Assembly: GCA_002730675.1 (NCBI GenBank)
Contig: PCAV01000087.1
Span: forward strand, 1 to 16,960
Direction of reading: 5' to 3'
Source of the DNA: Rhodospirillaceae bacterium
GTDB taxonomy: Bacteria > Pseudomonadota > Alphaproteobacteria > Thalassobaculales > Thalassobaculaceae
DNA length: 16,960 nucleotides
Shown here: positions 1-6,840 of the stretch, in pieces
How the letters are laid out: the number at the start of each line of letters is the position of its first letter
Position numbering within the stretch: the stretch's first letter is position 1
Translations under genes and position numbers: made by a program
The notes under the pieces: generated by a model
Database searches by the model: none
Seen by the model: the letters and a program-made list of their open reading frames with translations, nothing else
Told to the model about the DNA's origin: nothing

Positions 1-797
1 ATTTCACCGAAATTCTCTTTCAGATTGATGAAGGTATAGCAATCATTACCTTAAACCGTCCGGAGGCTAGAAATGCTTTAGCCCCCGTGATGAGACAAGA
101 GTTAGCTCTTGCGTTGAAAACAGTTCGAGAAAAAGCAGGTGAAGAAGTCCGTGCACTGATACTCACCGGTGCTGGTGGCGCTTTTTGTGCAGGTGGTGAC
201 GTGAAGAGTATGGGGTCGCGGCTCAAATCGGCAGCCCTCGCACGAGAAGCTCTGCGCGACGACCATCAGAAGATGTTGGATTTACTGAATATCGAAGTAC
301 CTGTTATTTCGTTAATCGACGGAGCTGCCGCGGGAGCTGGAGCTAATATTGCTCTGGCAGCAGATTTTGTCCTTGCAACCCCAAAAGGTTTTTTGTTGCA
401 GGCTTTTGTAAGAATCGGTCTTATTCCCGACTGGGGCGGAATGTATATTCTTCCGAGGCTGATAGGGTTACAAAAAGCGAAGGAACTCATTTTTTCCGGT
501 CGACGCGTTTATGCTGAGGAAGCGAAGCAAATGGGTTTAGTATATGATATAGTAAGCCAGGAAAATGCGCTAAAGGACGCAAAGGCTTTCGCCAAACGTT
601 TTGTAAATGCGCCCACAAAGGCAATTGGGTTAGCAAAAGTTATTCTGAATCAATCCTTCAACCATGACTACAAAACGATACTAGAGATGGAAGCTATGGC
701 ACAGGCTATTTCACGCGAGTCGGATTTTCATGCTGAAGCAATAAAACGGTTCGCCCAAAAAGAACCACCTCTTTTTGACTGGGAAAGTTTCAAGTAG
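1..797 (+). CDS. Enoyl-CoA hydratase/isomerase family protein, PaaG-like (5' end missing)
   Basis: The reading frame is open from base 3 to a TAG at 795-797. The first visible residues (FTEILFQIDEG, then TLNRPEARNAL) match the N-terminal crotonase strand, so only about ten codons lie outside the window; the GTG at 87 is internal. Crotonase landmarks are present: the oxyanion-hole segment ITGAGGAFCAGGD near nt 165-200 and GAGANIALAAD near 330-360. The two glutamates of true enoyl-CoA hydratases are replaced by Asn (345-347) and Phe (405-407). The IPDWGG motif keeps an aspartate (429-431) where PaaG-type isomerases have IPDxGG. The family acts on acyl-CoA thioesters in the cytosol. An isomerase or ring-epoxide-type role is more likely than simple hydration, but the substrate cannot be read from sequence. 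It converges on yaiI with a 13-bp gap. Confidence 0.9.
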   Translation, partial: FTEILFQIDEGIAIITLNRPEARNALAPVMRQELALALKTVREKAGEEVRALILTGAGGAFCAGGDVKSMGSRLKSAALAREALRDDHQKMLDLLNIEVPVISLIDGAAAGAGANIALAADFVLATPKGFLLQAFVRIGLIPDWGGMYILPRLIGLQKAKELIFSGRRVYAEEAKQMGLVYDIVSQENALKDAKAFAKRFVNAPTKAIGLAKVILNQSFNHDYKTILEMEAMAQAISRESDFHAEAIKRFAQKEPPLFDWESFK

Positions 798-810
798 TTC
801 TCAGAAAAAA

Positions 811-1257
811 CTAGACGCGTTTTAGGCGCTGAAGAACTTCTTCCATCTTTTGCAAAAATGATGATCTATCAAGCTTACTAAAACTTCGCTTCTGATCGAG
901 TATTGCTCCCATTTCACGGAGATAGCCATTCAGATCGCGCATGGCACGAGCATTGCCGATATTTTGTTCATCAAAATGATGCCCGTTTGGCGTTATAACG
1001 CTGACTTCATTTTTTATGCAGTCTGCAGCAAATGGAATATCCGATGTAATTACAAGGTCACCCTTTTTAGCATTTTCCAATATCCATTTATCTGCGGCAT
1101 CAAAGCCGTCGGAGACTAGAATGCGTTTAACTAAATGGCTCTGAGGCAGTCTCATCAGACTATTAGATACCATGTAAACAATAAGATTGTGACGCTCGGC
1201 TACTCTCACAACTTCCTGTTTTACTGGACAAGCATCAGCGTCAACATAAATAGCCAT
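811..1257 (-). CDS. yaiI: YaiI/YqxD (UPF0178, DUF188) family protein
   Basis: The 148-residue protein begins MAIYVDADACPVKQEV, the hallmark N-terminus of the UPF0178 family, where an aspartate-rich strand opens a PIN/NYN-like nuclease fold. Further family signatures are VITSDIPFA near residues 69-77 and the C-terminal segment with RSFSKLDRSSF. Length agrees with the family (about 150 residues). The biochemical role is not established; a metal-dependent nuclease activity is only suggested by the fold. The start lies inside the 3' end of panE (37-bp overlap). A Shine-Dalgarno-like AAGAGGG (complement of 1269-1275) sits 11 nt upstream of the ATG, so translation probably depends on panE transcription. 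The family assignment is firm; the function is not. Confidence 0.92.
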   Translation of the reverse strand: MAIYVDADACPVKQEVVRVAERHNLIVYMVSNSLMRLPQSHLVKRILVSDGFDAADKWILENAKKGDLVITSDIPFAADCIKNEVSVITPNGHHFDEQNIGNARAMRDLNGYLREMGAILDQKRSFSKLDRSSFLQKMEEVLQRLKRV

Positions 1258-2213
1258 AGAAATCCCAACCCTCTTATAACAAAGTCAAAATCTTTTAACC
1301 GCCCGTCTTTAAAGAACTTTAATCCACCATATAGCAGCGAATGGCATGGAGTGCTAACTCCCAGTTCTTTCCCTAATCTTTTTACGTAACCTGACATTCC
1401 TTCCAACTCCATTCTTTTTCCAGCCGCCATATCATGGTACATCGATGCAAAGAGGTCTGACGGTAAACCTTTAGACCATTCTAAAGAGTGCTCGATTACG
1501 TTGGGGTCGATGGCAATATTTTGTTTCAACGCTAAAGCTCGCACCTCCTCCATTAAGGCTATCGCCACTTCTAATAGGTCAGCATCATTATAGATCTTAC
1601 CGATAGGGCTTCGACACACACAAGATAGCCCTGCATTCGTTGCTAATAGAATATATTTATCCCAAAGCGCTCCCACTATATTCTCCGTTACTTCACACTC
1701 AAAACTCGCAGGTTCACAAATAGTTCTGAAAGTATCTATGCGCTCACTAATCTCCCCAGAAAGTTCGCCAATCTTTAAACGCCCACCCGTGCTTTTATAT
1801 TTTATAGTTCCCGGTGCTTCTATATAAGCAGAAGCATACGCTGCACCTCCTATAACCCGTCCAAGCCCAATTATTCTTTCCAATCTTATCGGCCCATCCA
1901 CACCATTCAAAACACTAATGACCATCGTGTTATCACCAAGTAATGGTTTTATAACTTCCGTGGCTGTCTCAATATCATAAAGTTTTACGCAAAATAAAAC
2001 GACGTCGACCACACCTATTTCGCTTGGCTGGTCTGTCGCCATTATCGATTTCAAACATATTTCGTCTCCGTCACCTTTTAATAATAAGCCATCCTGTTTG
2101 ATAGCTTTAAGATGTTCCCCTCTAGCAATAAACGAAACATCTGCGCCAACTGATCCCAGCAGGCCACCATAATAGCCACCCATTCCTCCAGTTCCCATAA
2201 CAGCTATTTTCAT
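1221..2213 (-). CDS. panE: 2-dehydropantoate 2-reductase (ketopantoate reductase, ApbA/PanE family)
   Basis: The 330-residue protein would reduce 2-dehydropantoate to pantoate with NADPH in pantothenate/CoA synthesis. The Rossmann motif GTGGMG is at residues 7-12, and an Arg at 31 after strand 2 suits NADPH. The catalytic Lys is probably K186 in ALWDKYILL. The substrate-binding region near 267-276 (KRMELEGMSG) holds the family's C-terminal acidic residue. The start is supported by a strong AAGGAAG (complement of 2221-2227) 7 nt upstream. The last 20 or so residues (FVIRGLGFLWLFMLTLMLVQ) are very hydrophobic, extend past where the family normally ends, and are read from the first 37 bases of yaiI. 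The PanE superfamily includes paralogues with other 2-oxoacid substrates, so pantoate synthesis is likely but not certain. Confidence 0.85.
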   Translation of the reverse strand: MKIAVMGTGGMGGYYGGLLGSVGADVSFIARGEHLKAIKQDGLLLKGDGDEICLKSIMATDQPSEIGVVDVVLFCVKLYDIETATEVIKPLLGDNTMVISVLNGVDGPIRLERIIGLGRVIGGAAYASAYIEAPGTIKYKSTGGRLKIGELSGEISERIDTFRTICEPASFECEVTENIVGALWDKYILLATNAGLSCVCRSPIGKIYNDADLLEVAIALMEEVRALALKQNIAIDPNVIEHSLEWSKGLPSDLFASMYHDMAAGKRMELEGMSGYVKRLGKELGVSTPCHSLLYGGLKFFKDGRLKDFDFVIRGLGFLWLFMLTLMLVQ

Positions 2214-2318
2214 GCAGTATCTTCCTTGAAAGGTTTGTATAATTACGAGCGTATTAAAATTGAACCTAAACGTGAAACTACACTTAAATTATCTAGTACT
2301 AATGATGATAAGCGGGCA
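2214..2318. promoter_or_regulatory. Divergent intergenic region panE / FAD oxidoreductase with a candidate -10 box
   Basis: This 105-bp gap separates the panE start from the preferred start of the oxidoreductase gene. On the plus strand it holds a perfect TATAAT at 2238-2243, but no convincing -35 at 16-18 bp upstream. A second candidate, TTGAAC (2260-2265) with TTAAAT (2284-2289) at 18 bp, is weaker. On the minus strand the panE Shine-Dalgarno AAGGAAG occupies 2221-2227. No operator symmetry stands out. The promoter call rests on motif resemblance only. Confidence 0.35.
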
Positions 2319-3596
2319 ATGAAAATAGATACAGATACTTATTATACCCAAACAGAGCACCGCGCTAATTTACGTTCAAACTTATACGGAACCGTTGAAA
2401 CCGATATTTGCATTATCGGTGGTGGTCTTGCCGGTATAAACACGCTTTTAGAAATATCTGAAAAGAATATTTCGGCAGTGTTATTGGAAGAAAACAGGCT
2501 AGGAAGTGGCGCTTCAGGGAGAAACGGGGGTTTCTTATCGGCCGGATATTCCGTCCCCATAAAAAGGCTGGAGGGACGGTTAGGACGAAAATATGCGCAA
2601 GAGCTATATAGACTATCTGCAGAAGGTATCGAAATAGTACGCCGTCGATGTCAAAATTCACCTCAAACCGAAATCGATACCGAACCCGGCATTGTAAGAA
2701 TGTCCTGGGGCAAGAAAGAGAATAATCTCAACGCACAAATAGATTATATGAACTCGATTTACGAAACTAAATTAACTTACTGGTCGAAAAGTAAAGTTGC
2801 GGAGCATTATTCAAGTCAGAAATACAGTGATGCAATATTCAATCCCGATGCTTACCAACTACATTCACTGAATTATATTCATAAATGCGCTGTAGACGCC
2901 GAAAGTTTGGGCGCAAAAATTTTTGAAAAAACCAGCGCTATCAATATCACCCGGCGTAAAAACTCATATATTGTCTGTACCAATAATGGGCATGTAAAGG
3001 CAAACACTGTCGTTATATGCACCTCGGCTTGCCAAAATTATGTGAGTACCAAATTATATAACGCCATTTTGCCAATAGGAACCTATGTGCTTCTTACTGA
3101 ACCATTATTCGATCGATTAACAGAAGCCATTCGATCGCCATATGCCGTTTCAGATAGTAGAAGGGTTGAAAACTATTACCGTCCCTTACGATCTACACAA
3201 ATACTTTGGGGGGGAGGAATAAGCACACGATTAAAACCAAACAATCTTAAGCAGAAGATGCTTAAAGACTTGTTAAAGGTCTACCCACAACTCTCTGGAA
3301 TTGGCGCGCAATTAGCGTGGTCCGGAACAATGGGTTATGCGACACATAGCATGCCTCAAATTGGTAAATTGGAAGATAATATATGGTATCTTCAAGGCTT
3401 TGGGGGACATGGACTTAATACTACGGCGATTGCCGGTAATTTAATAGCGCGTGCAATCGTTGATGATGACGACACTTATGAGTTATTTTCCCCTTTCAGA
3501 TTAAATTTCGTAGCAAAACCGCTTGGATTACTGGGAGCGGAATTAATTTATTTGAGTTGGAAAACAAAAGATTTATTGGATGAATATTTACGTTAA
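2319..3596 (+). CDS. FAD-dependent oxidoreductase, DAO family, PuuB/OrdL-like
   Basis: From ATG 2319 the protein has 425 residues and resembles the PuuB-type amine/amino-acid oxidoreductases. The leader SNLYGTVETDICIIGGG places the ADP-binding GGGLAG at residues 34-39. It is followed by LGSGASGRNGGFLSAG (62-76), the flavin-binding signature of this group, and near the C-terminus by a second FAD segment, LQGFGGHGLNTTAIAG. A TTG at 2226 would add 31 residues (KGLYNYERIKIEPKRET...) with no family counterpart, so I reject it; the upstream SD for ATG 2319 is weak. Members oxidise secondary or primary amines such as gamma-glutamylputrescine, or amino acids such as glycine or proline; the substrate is unknown here. 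It lies 63 bp upstream of gnd on the same strand and may share transcripts with it, but no metabolic link is evident. Confidence 0.85.
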   Translation: MKIDTDTYYTQTEHRANLRSNLYGTVETDICIIGGGLAGINTLLEISEKNISAVLLEENRLGSGASGRNGGFLSAGYSVPIKRLEGRLGRKYAQELYRLSAEGIEIVRRRCQNSPQTEIDTEPGIVRMSWGKKENNLNAQIDYMNSIYETKLTYWSKSKVAEHYSSQKYSDAIFNPDAYQLHSLNYIHKCAVDAESLGAKIFEKTSAINITRRKNSYIVCTNNGHVKANTVVICTSACQNYVSTKLYNAILPIGTYVLLTEPLFDRLTEAIRSPYAVSDSRRVENYYRPLRSTQILWGGGISTRLKPNNLKQKMLKDLLKVYPQLSGIGAQLAWSGTMGYATHSMPQIGKLEDNIWYLQGFGGHGLNTTAIAGNLIARAIVDDDDTYELFSPFRLNFVAKPLGLLGAELIYLSWKTKDLLDEYLR

Positions 3597-3628
3597 GACT
3601 GATCGATATAACGGATTAGTTTTACCTA

Positions 3629-3634
3629 TATAAT
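3629..3634 (+). promoter_or_regulatory. Candidate -10 box upstream of gnd
   Basis: A perfect TATAAT lies in the 63-bp gap between the oxidoreductase gene and gnd. It would start transcription near 3641, leaving a short leader that contains the GAGG at 3645-3648, 11 nt before the gnd ATG. No good -35 is found 16-18 bp upstream (the sequence there is ATATAA-like), so the call is weak. Confidence 0.35.
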
Positions 3635-3659
3635 TTCCACAGACGAGGCGCGTTTTCGA

Positions 3660-5057
3660 ATGACACAAAATATTGAACTAGCCGACATTGGATTAATTGG
3701 GCTAGGTGTAATGGGAATAAATCTAGCAAAGAACTTTGCAGAAAAGGGTTTCTCTGTAATCGGCCACGATTCATCACCTTCACATGCAATGAATGAGCCT
3801 GCTATTTATGTTCATTCACAGCTAGAAGATTTTGTCAGAAACTTAGTAAAACCGAGAAAAATTTTATTTCTTCTCCCCGCCGGTCAAACTGTTGAGGAAG
3901 TCATTCAATCGCTAGTTCCATACCTAGAACCAGAGGATCTAATCGTTGACGCCGGCAACTCGCATTTTGAAGATACAAAGCGACGATCCCAAGAACTCGC
4001 GACCAAAAAGATAAATTACCTAGGCCTTGGTGTCTCAGGAGGAGAAGACGGGGCGCGTAATGGTGCATCTTTTATGGCAGGCGGAAAACCAGATATCTTT
4101 GAAAACATAAAACCTTTTCTCGAGGCGGCCGCCGCCCGAGACCCAGATAATAACATATGCGCTAAACGATTAGGAGACGCAGCGGAAGTAGGCCACTTTG
4201 TGAAAATGGTGCATAACAGCATCGAATATGCAGAAATGCAGCTATTAAGTGAGGTATATTCGCAATTTGTTGAAATAAAAGGTTACAATAATGAAGATAT
4301 TTCAACAGCTATTACAAGTTGGCGTAACGAACTAGAGGGTTCCTTTCTTTCGGACGTAACATCAAAAATTCTTAAAACTATCGACAACCTAACAGACGCT
4401 CCCCTAATTGATATGATAGAAGATATTGCCGAGCAAAAGGGAACAGGAAAGTGGGGAACTGTTTCCGGTATTGATTTGGGTGTTCCCGCTCCCACACTTT
4501 ATGAAGGAGTATCTAGCCGTTTCATATCACAATATAAACCAGATAGGATTACTGCATCTAAAATTTATAGACCAGTGTTACATAAAAATGACGTCTTATC
4601 GACAGACACTATAAAAAGAGCATTTTTAGCCGCAAAAATTTGTGCCTTTGCCCAAGGTTTTCAAGTACTAAAAATAGCAAGCCTTAAATATTCTTGGGAC
4701 TTAAAATTGAACGACGTTGCCCAGGTATGGAAGGCTGGTTGTATACTAAGAAGTAACATTTTAAATAAAATTGTGGAAGCTTTCGACAGGAAGGCATCAC
4801 TCACAAATCTTTTGTTAGATACTTATTTATCCGAGGAGCTTAAGCATTCTATACCCGAGCTCCGCTTAGTGGTATCGGAGGCAGCTTTATGTGGCCTCCC
4901 TCTTGCTGCACATAGCGCATCTCTTTCATATTTCGATAGTTTTATTAAATCAAAATTACCAATGAATATAATTCAAGCACAACGCGATTTCTTTGGATCA
5001 CACGGGTACAGACGAATTGACAGACCGGGCACGTTTCATACGTCATGGGAAGACTAG
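3660..5057 (+). CDS. gnd: 6-phosphogluconate dehydrogenase (decarboxylating), predicted NAD+-preferring
   Basis: The 465-residue protein matches the long bacterial Gnd type (E. coli about 468). It oxidatively decarboxylates 6-phosphogluconate to ribulose-5-phosphate. Visible features: Rossmann GLGVMG at 14-19, VDAGNSHFEDT at 96-106, substrate motif GVSGGEDGA at 124-132, and catalytic K182 and E189 in FVKMVHNSIEY. The C-terminal tail FFGSHGYRRIDRPGTFH completes the neighbouring subunit's active site in this family. Departures: HNGIEYGDMQ of typical enzymes reads HNSIEYAEMQ. After strand 2 the E. coli coenzyme segment FNRSREKT is replaced by GHDSSPSH, so an Asp occupies the Asn position and the 2'-phosphate-binding Arg is Ser. 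The VKAG segment reads LPAG. Together these favour NAD+. gntK follows immediately. Family call is firm; cofactor is inferred. Confidence 0.96.
   Translation: MTQNIELADIGLIGLGVMGINLAKNFAEKGFSVIGHDSSPSHAMNEPAIYVHSQLEDFVRNLVKPRKILFLLPAGQTVEEVIQSLVPYLEPEDLIVDAGNSHFEDTKRRSQELATKKINYLGLGVSGGEDGARNGASFMAGGKPDIFENIKPFLEAAAARDPDNNICAKRLGDAAEVGHFVKMVHNSIEYAEMQLLSEVYSQFVEIKGYNNEDISTAITSWRNELEGSFLSDVTSKILKTIDNLTDAPLIDMIEDIAEQKGTGKWGTVSGIDLGVPAPTLYEGVSSRFISQYKPDRITASKIYRPVLHKNDVLSTDTIKRAFLAAKICAFAQGFQVLKIASLKYSWDLKLNDVAQVWKAGCILRSNILNKIVEAFDRKASLTNLLLDTYLSEELKHSIPELRLVVSEAALCGLPLAAHSASLSYFDSFIKSKLPMNIIQAQRDFFGSHGYRRIDRPGTFHTSWED
5048..5052 (+). promoter_or_regulatory. Ribosome binding site that fixes the gntK start
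   Basis: GGAAG sits at the very end of gnd, 6 nt before GTG 5059. This spacing supports GTG 5059 over the upstream TTG at 4993 and over the internal ATG at 5074, which falls inside the conserved first strand of the kinase. Confidence 0.6.
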
Positions 5058-5058
5058 G

Positions 5059-5553
5059 GTGGTAATTTTATTAATGGGTGTAAGTGGCTCTGGAAAAACA
5101 ACCTTGGGCCGCCGCCTTGCGGCTAGACTTGGTTGTCAATTACTAGAAGGTGACGATTTTCATTCTCCAGCAAACATAAAAAAAATGTCGGCAGGAAAGC
5201 CACTAACGGATAAAGATCGTCTACCTTGGTTGACAGAAATTTCTTCTGCAATTCAAACCAAGGCGGATACAAACCAAGTATGTATTGTAGCATGTTCCGC
5301 TCTGAAGCGAAGATATAGGAAATTACTCTTATCAAATATTAATCAAGCAAAACTCATTTATCTTCGAGGAAATAAAGAAAGTATAGCCGCCCGCATGAAT
5401 GCGCGAACCCATTTTATGCCGCCCGCACTTCTTCAAAGTCAATTTGATACCCTCGAGCCGCCATCTTCTTGTGAAAACGCTCTGGTCGTAGATATCTCAC
5501 AGGGAATAGAAGAATGCATGCAATATCTTATAAAAGAACTAAAGTTGACTTAG
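5059..5553 (+). CDS. gntK: Gluconokinase (GntK/IdnK type)
   Basis: From GTG 5059 the protein has 164 residues, close to the usual 165-180 of P-loop gluconokinases. It phosphorylates D-gluconate with ATP to 6-phosphogluconate, the substrate of the adjacent gnd product. The N-terminal strand MVILLMGVSGSGKTT carries Walker A (residues 7-15). Next come the family signatures EGDDFHSPANIKKMSAGKPL and DKDRLPWL, then ACSALKRRYR and, towards the C-terminus, THFMPPALLQSQFDTLE. The start codon follows the gnd stop (5055-5057) by a single base, so the two genes form one translational unit. A longer reading from TTG 4993 would add 22 residues unlike the family. Identification is strong because of both motif content and context. 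Confidence 0.95.
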   Translation: MVILLMGVSGSGKTTLGRRLAARLGCQLLEGDDFHSPANIKKMSAGKPLTDKDRLPWLTEISSAIQTKADTNQVCIVACSALKRRYRKLLLSNINQAKLIYLRGNKESIAARMNARTHFMPPALLQSQFDTLEPPSSCENALVVDISQGIEECMQYLIKELKLT

Positions 5554-5574
5554 CAGAGAAGACTGAACTGAGGG

Positions 5575-6840
5575 TTAAAAGAACCTGCTATAATCAAAAT
5601 TTGATAGCTCCTGCTTGCTCGCTTTTCCAGTAATCATATTCGCAGCCAGTTCTCCGGCTCCAGGGCCTATACCAAAGCCGTGACCACTGAACCCAGTGGC
5701 CAAGTAAAAGCCCGGTATTTTTTCTACAGGCGAAATTACCGGAACGGCATCCGGAGTGACATCAATTAGCCCGGCCCAACTCTCGATAATGGTAGCATTT
5801 TCCAACTGGGGAAAAAGATTTCGTAAATTATTAAATGCTTCATTCAAGATTTTCTTGTTCGGTGGCACATCGTAAATTCTCTCCGATTCAAACGGACTTG
5901 GGCCATCAATATTCCAGCGCCGAGCTGTCATCAATTCTTTATAAAACCTGCCGTTTAACTTTATCCTAAGCCGGCTTTTTTCTTTTTTATAACTCTCTAA
6001 ATACTTGATACCCCATTTAAAGGTATCGGGCACAATAGGCGCTTCTGTGGCTGATCCATGTGCAACCGTATAACCGCCATCTTGACGTCTCCTTAGCGCT
6101 ACATCCTTGCACCAAATAGAATGTTTCGATATTTCTGTAGCTGGAGAAGTACGTAAAACGGAGGATCGGACCTTAAGTTGTGGCAGCGGGATATTATGTC
6201 GCCCACAAAATAATGAGGACCAAGTTCCTCCCGCGCATAAGACGGTATTAGTTTTTATTGATCCCAACTCCGTGCGTACAGAGGAAACACGACCGGCCTC
6301 AGTCTCAAGGCCAAAAACGGCGCAGTTTGTCAATATATTAGCGCCTAACTTATCTGCACCCCTCGCCAACGCAGTGGTTGCCTTACTTGGTTCCGCCTTC
6401 CCATCACTTGGTGTTCGAAGAGCCGCTAACCACCCGCCACTGTTAGTCGGTATATATTTTTGAATTTCAGTCTTTGAAACAATGTGAGAGTCAATCTGAT
6501 ATTCTTTTGCATGTTTCAACCAATCTTCATAACCAGCAACTTGTTCCTCTGTATTGGCTAGGTAAAAAACTCCAGCTTGTTTGAAACCAATATCCTCACC
6601 TAATTCTTTTGAAAGTCCTTTCCATAAGGCAAGGCTTCTCATTATTGTGGGAATTTCTGCAGGATCACGACCTTGTTGTCTCACGAATCCCCAATTTCTA
6701 GAAGACTGCTCTCCAGCGATAATACCTTTTTCAACGAGAGTCACAGACACACCGCTTTTCGCTAAATAATACGCCGTTGAGACTCCAATTATCCCTCCAC
6801 CAATTATCACGACATCACTTTCGTTGGGAATTGAGGTCAT
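5575..6840 (-). CDS. FAD-dependent oxidoreductase, DAO family (sarcosine oxidase/DadA-like)
   Basis: The 421-residue protein has N-terminal DVVIIGGGIIG (GGGIIG at 14-19), then VEKG at the end of strand 2 and the subgroup motif GEQSSRNWGFVRQQGRDP (43-60). The C-terminal FAD-closing segment is FYLATGFSGHGFGIGPGAGELAA. It oxidises an amine or amino acid using FAD; the exact substrate is not readable, and it is clearly not a paralogue copy of the PuuB-like enzyme at 2319. Its ATG overlaps the prfC stop by 4 bases (ATGA). AAGGGA inside the prfC end (complement of 6850-6855) lies 9 nt upstream, so it is translationally coupled to prfC. No functional connection to release factor 3 is known. The gene converges on gntK with a 21-bp gap. 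Confidence 0.85.
   Translation of the reverse strand: MTSIPNESDVVIIGGGIIGVSTAYYLAKSGVSVTLVEKGIIAGEQSSRNWGFVRQQGRDPAEIPTIMRSLALWKGLSKELGEDIGFKQAGVFYLANTEEQVAGYEDWLKHAKEYQIDSHIVSKTEIQKYIPTNSGGWLAALRTPSDGKAEPSKATTALARGADKLGANILTNCAVFGLETEAGRVSSVRTELGSIKTNTVLCAGGTWSSLFCGRHNIPLPQLKVRSSVLRTSPATEISKHSIWCKDVALRRRQDGGYTVAHGSATEAPIVPDTFKWGIKYLESYKKEKSRLRIKLNGRFYKELMTARRWNIDGPSPFESERIYDVPPNKKILNEAFNNLRNLFPQLENATIIESWAGLIDVTPDAVPVISPVEKIPGFYLATGFSGHGFGIGPGAGELAANMITGKASKQELSNFDYSRFF

Noticed and set aside
831..843. Palindrome GAAGAA-C-TTCTTC as a terminator for the crotonase gene
   Set aside because: The stem is short and AT-rich with a one-base loop, has no following T-run, and lies within yaiI coding sequence.
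2226..2318. N-terminal extension of the PuuB-like oxidoreductase from TTG 2226
   Set aside because: The 31 extra residues have no family counterpart, and the region also holds the panE ribosome site and a TATAAT; ATG 2319 gives the usual length.
3208..3214. Run of seven G as a possible frameshift or phase-variable tract
   Set aside because: The frame is intact on both sides (LWGGGIS matches the family) and the tract is too short to suggest phase variation without population data.
4993..5058. Longer gluconokinase from TTG 4993, overlapping gnd by 65 bp
   Set aside because: The extension is unlike the family, and GGAAG at 5048-5052 is placed correctly for GTG 5059.
6107..6463. A 118-codon open frame on the plus strand
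   Set aside because: It lies wholly antisense to the FAD oxidoreductase at 5575-6840 and shows no recognisable domain.
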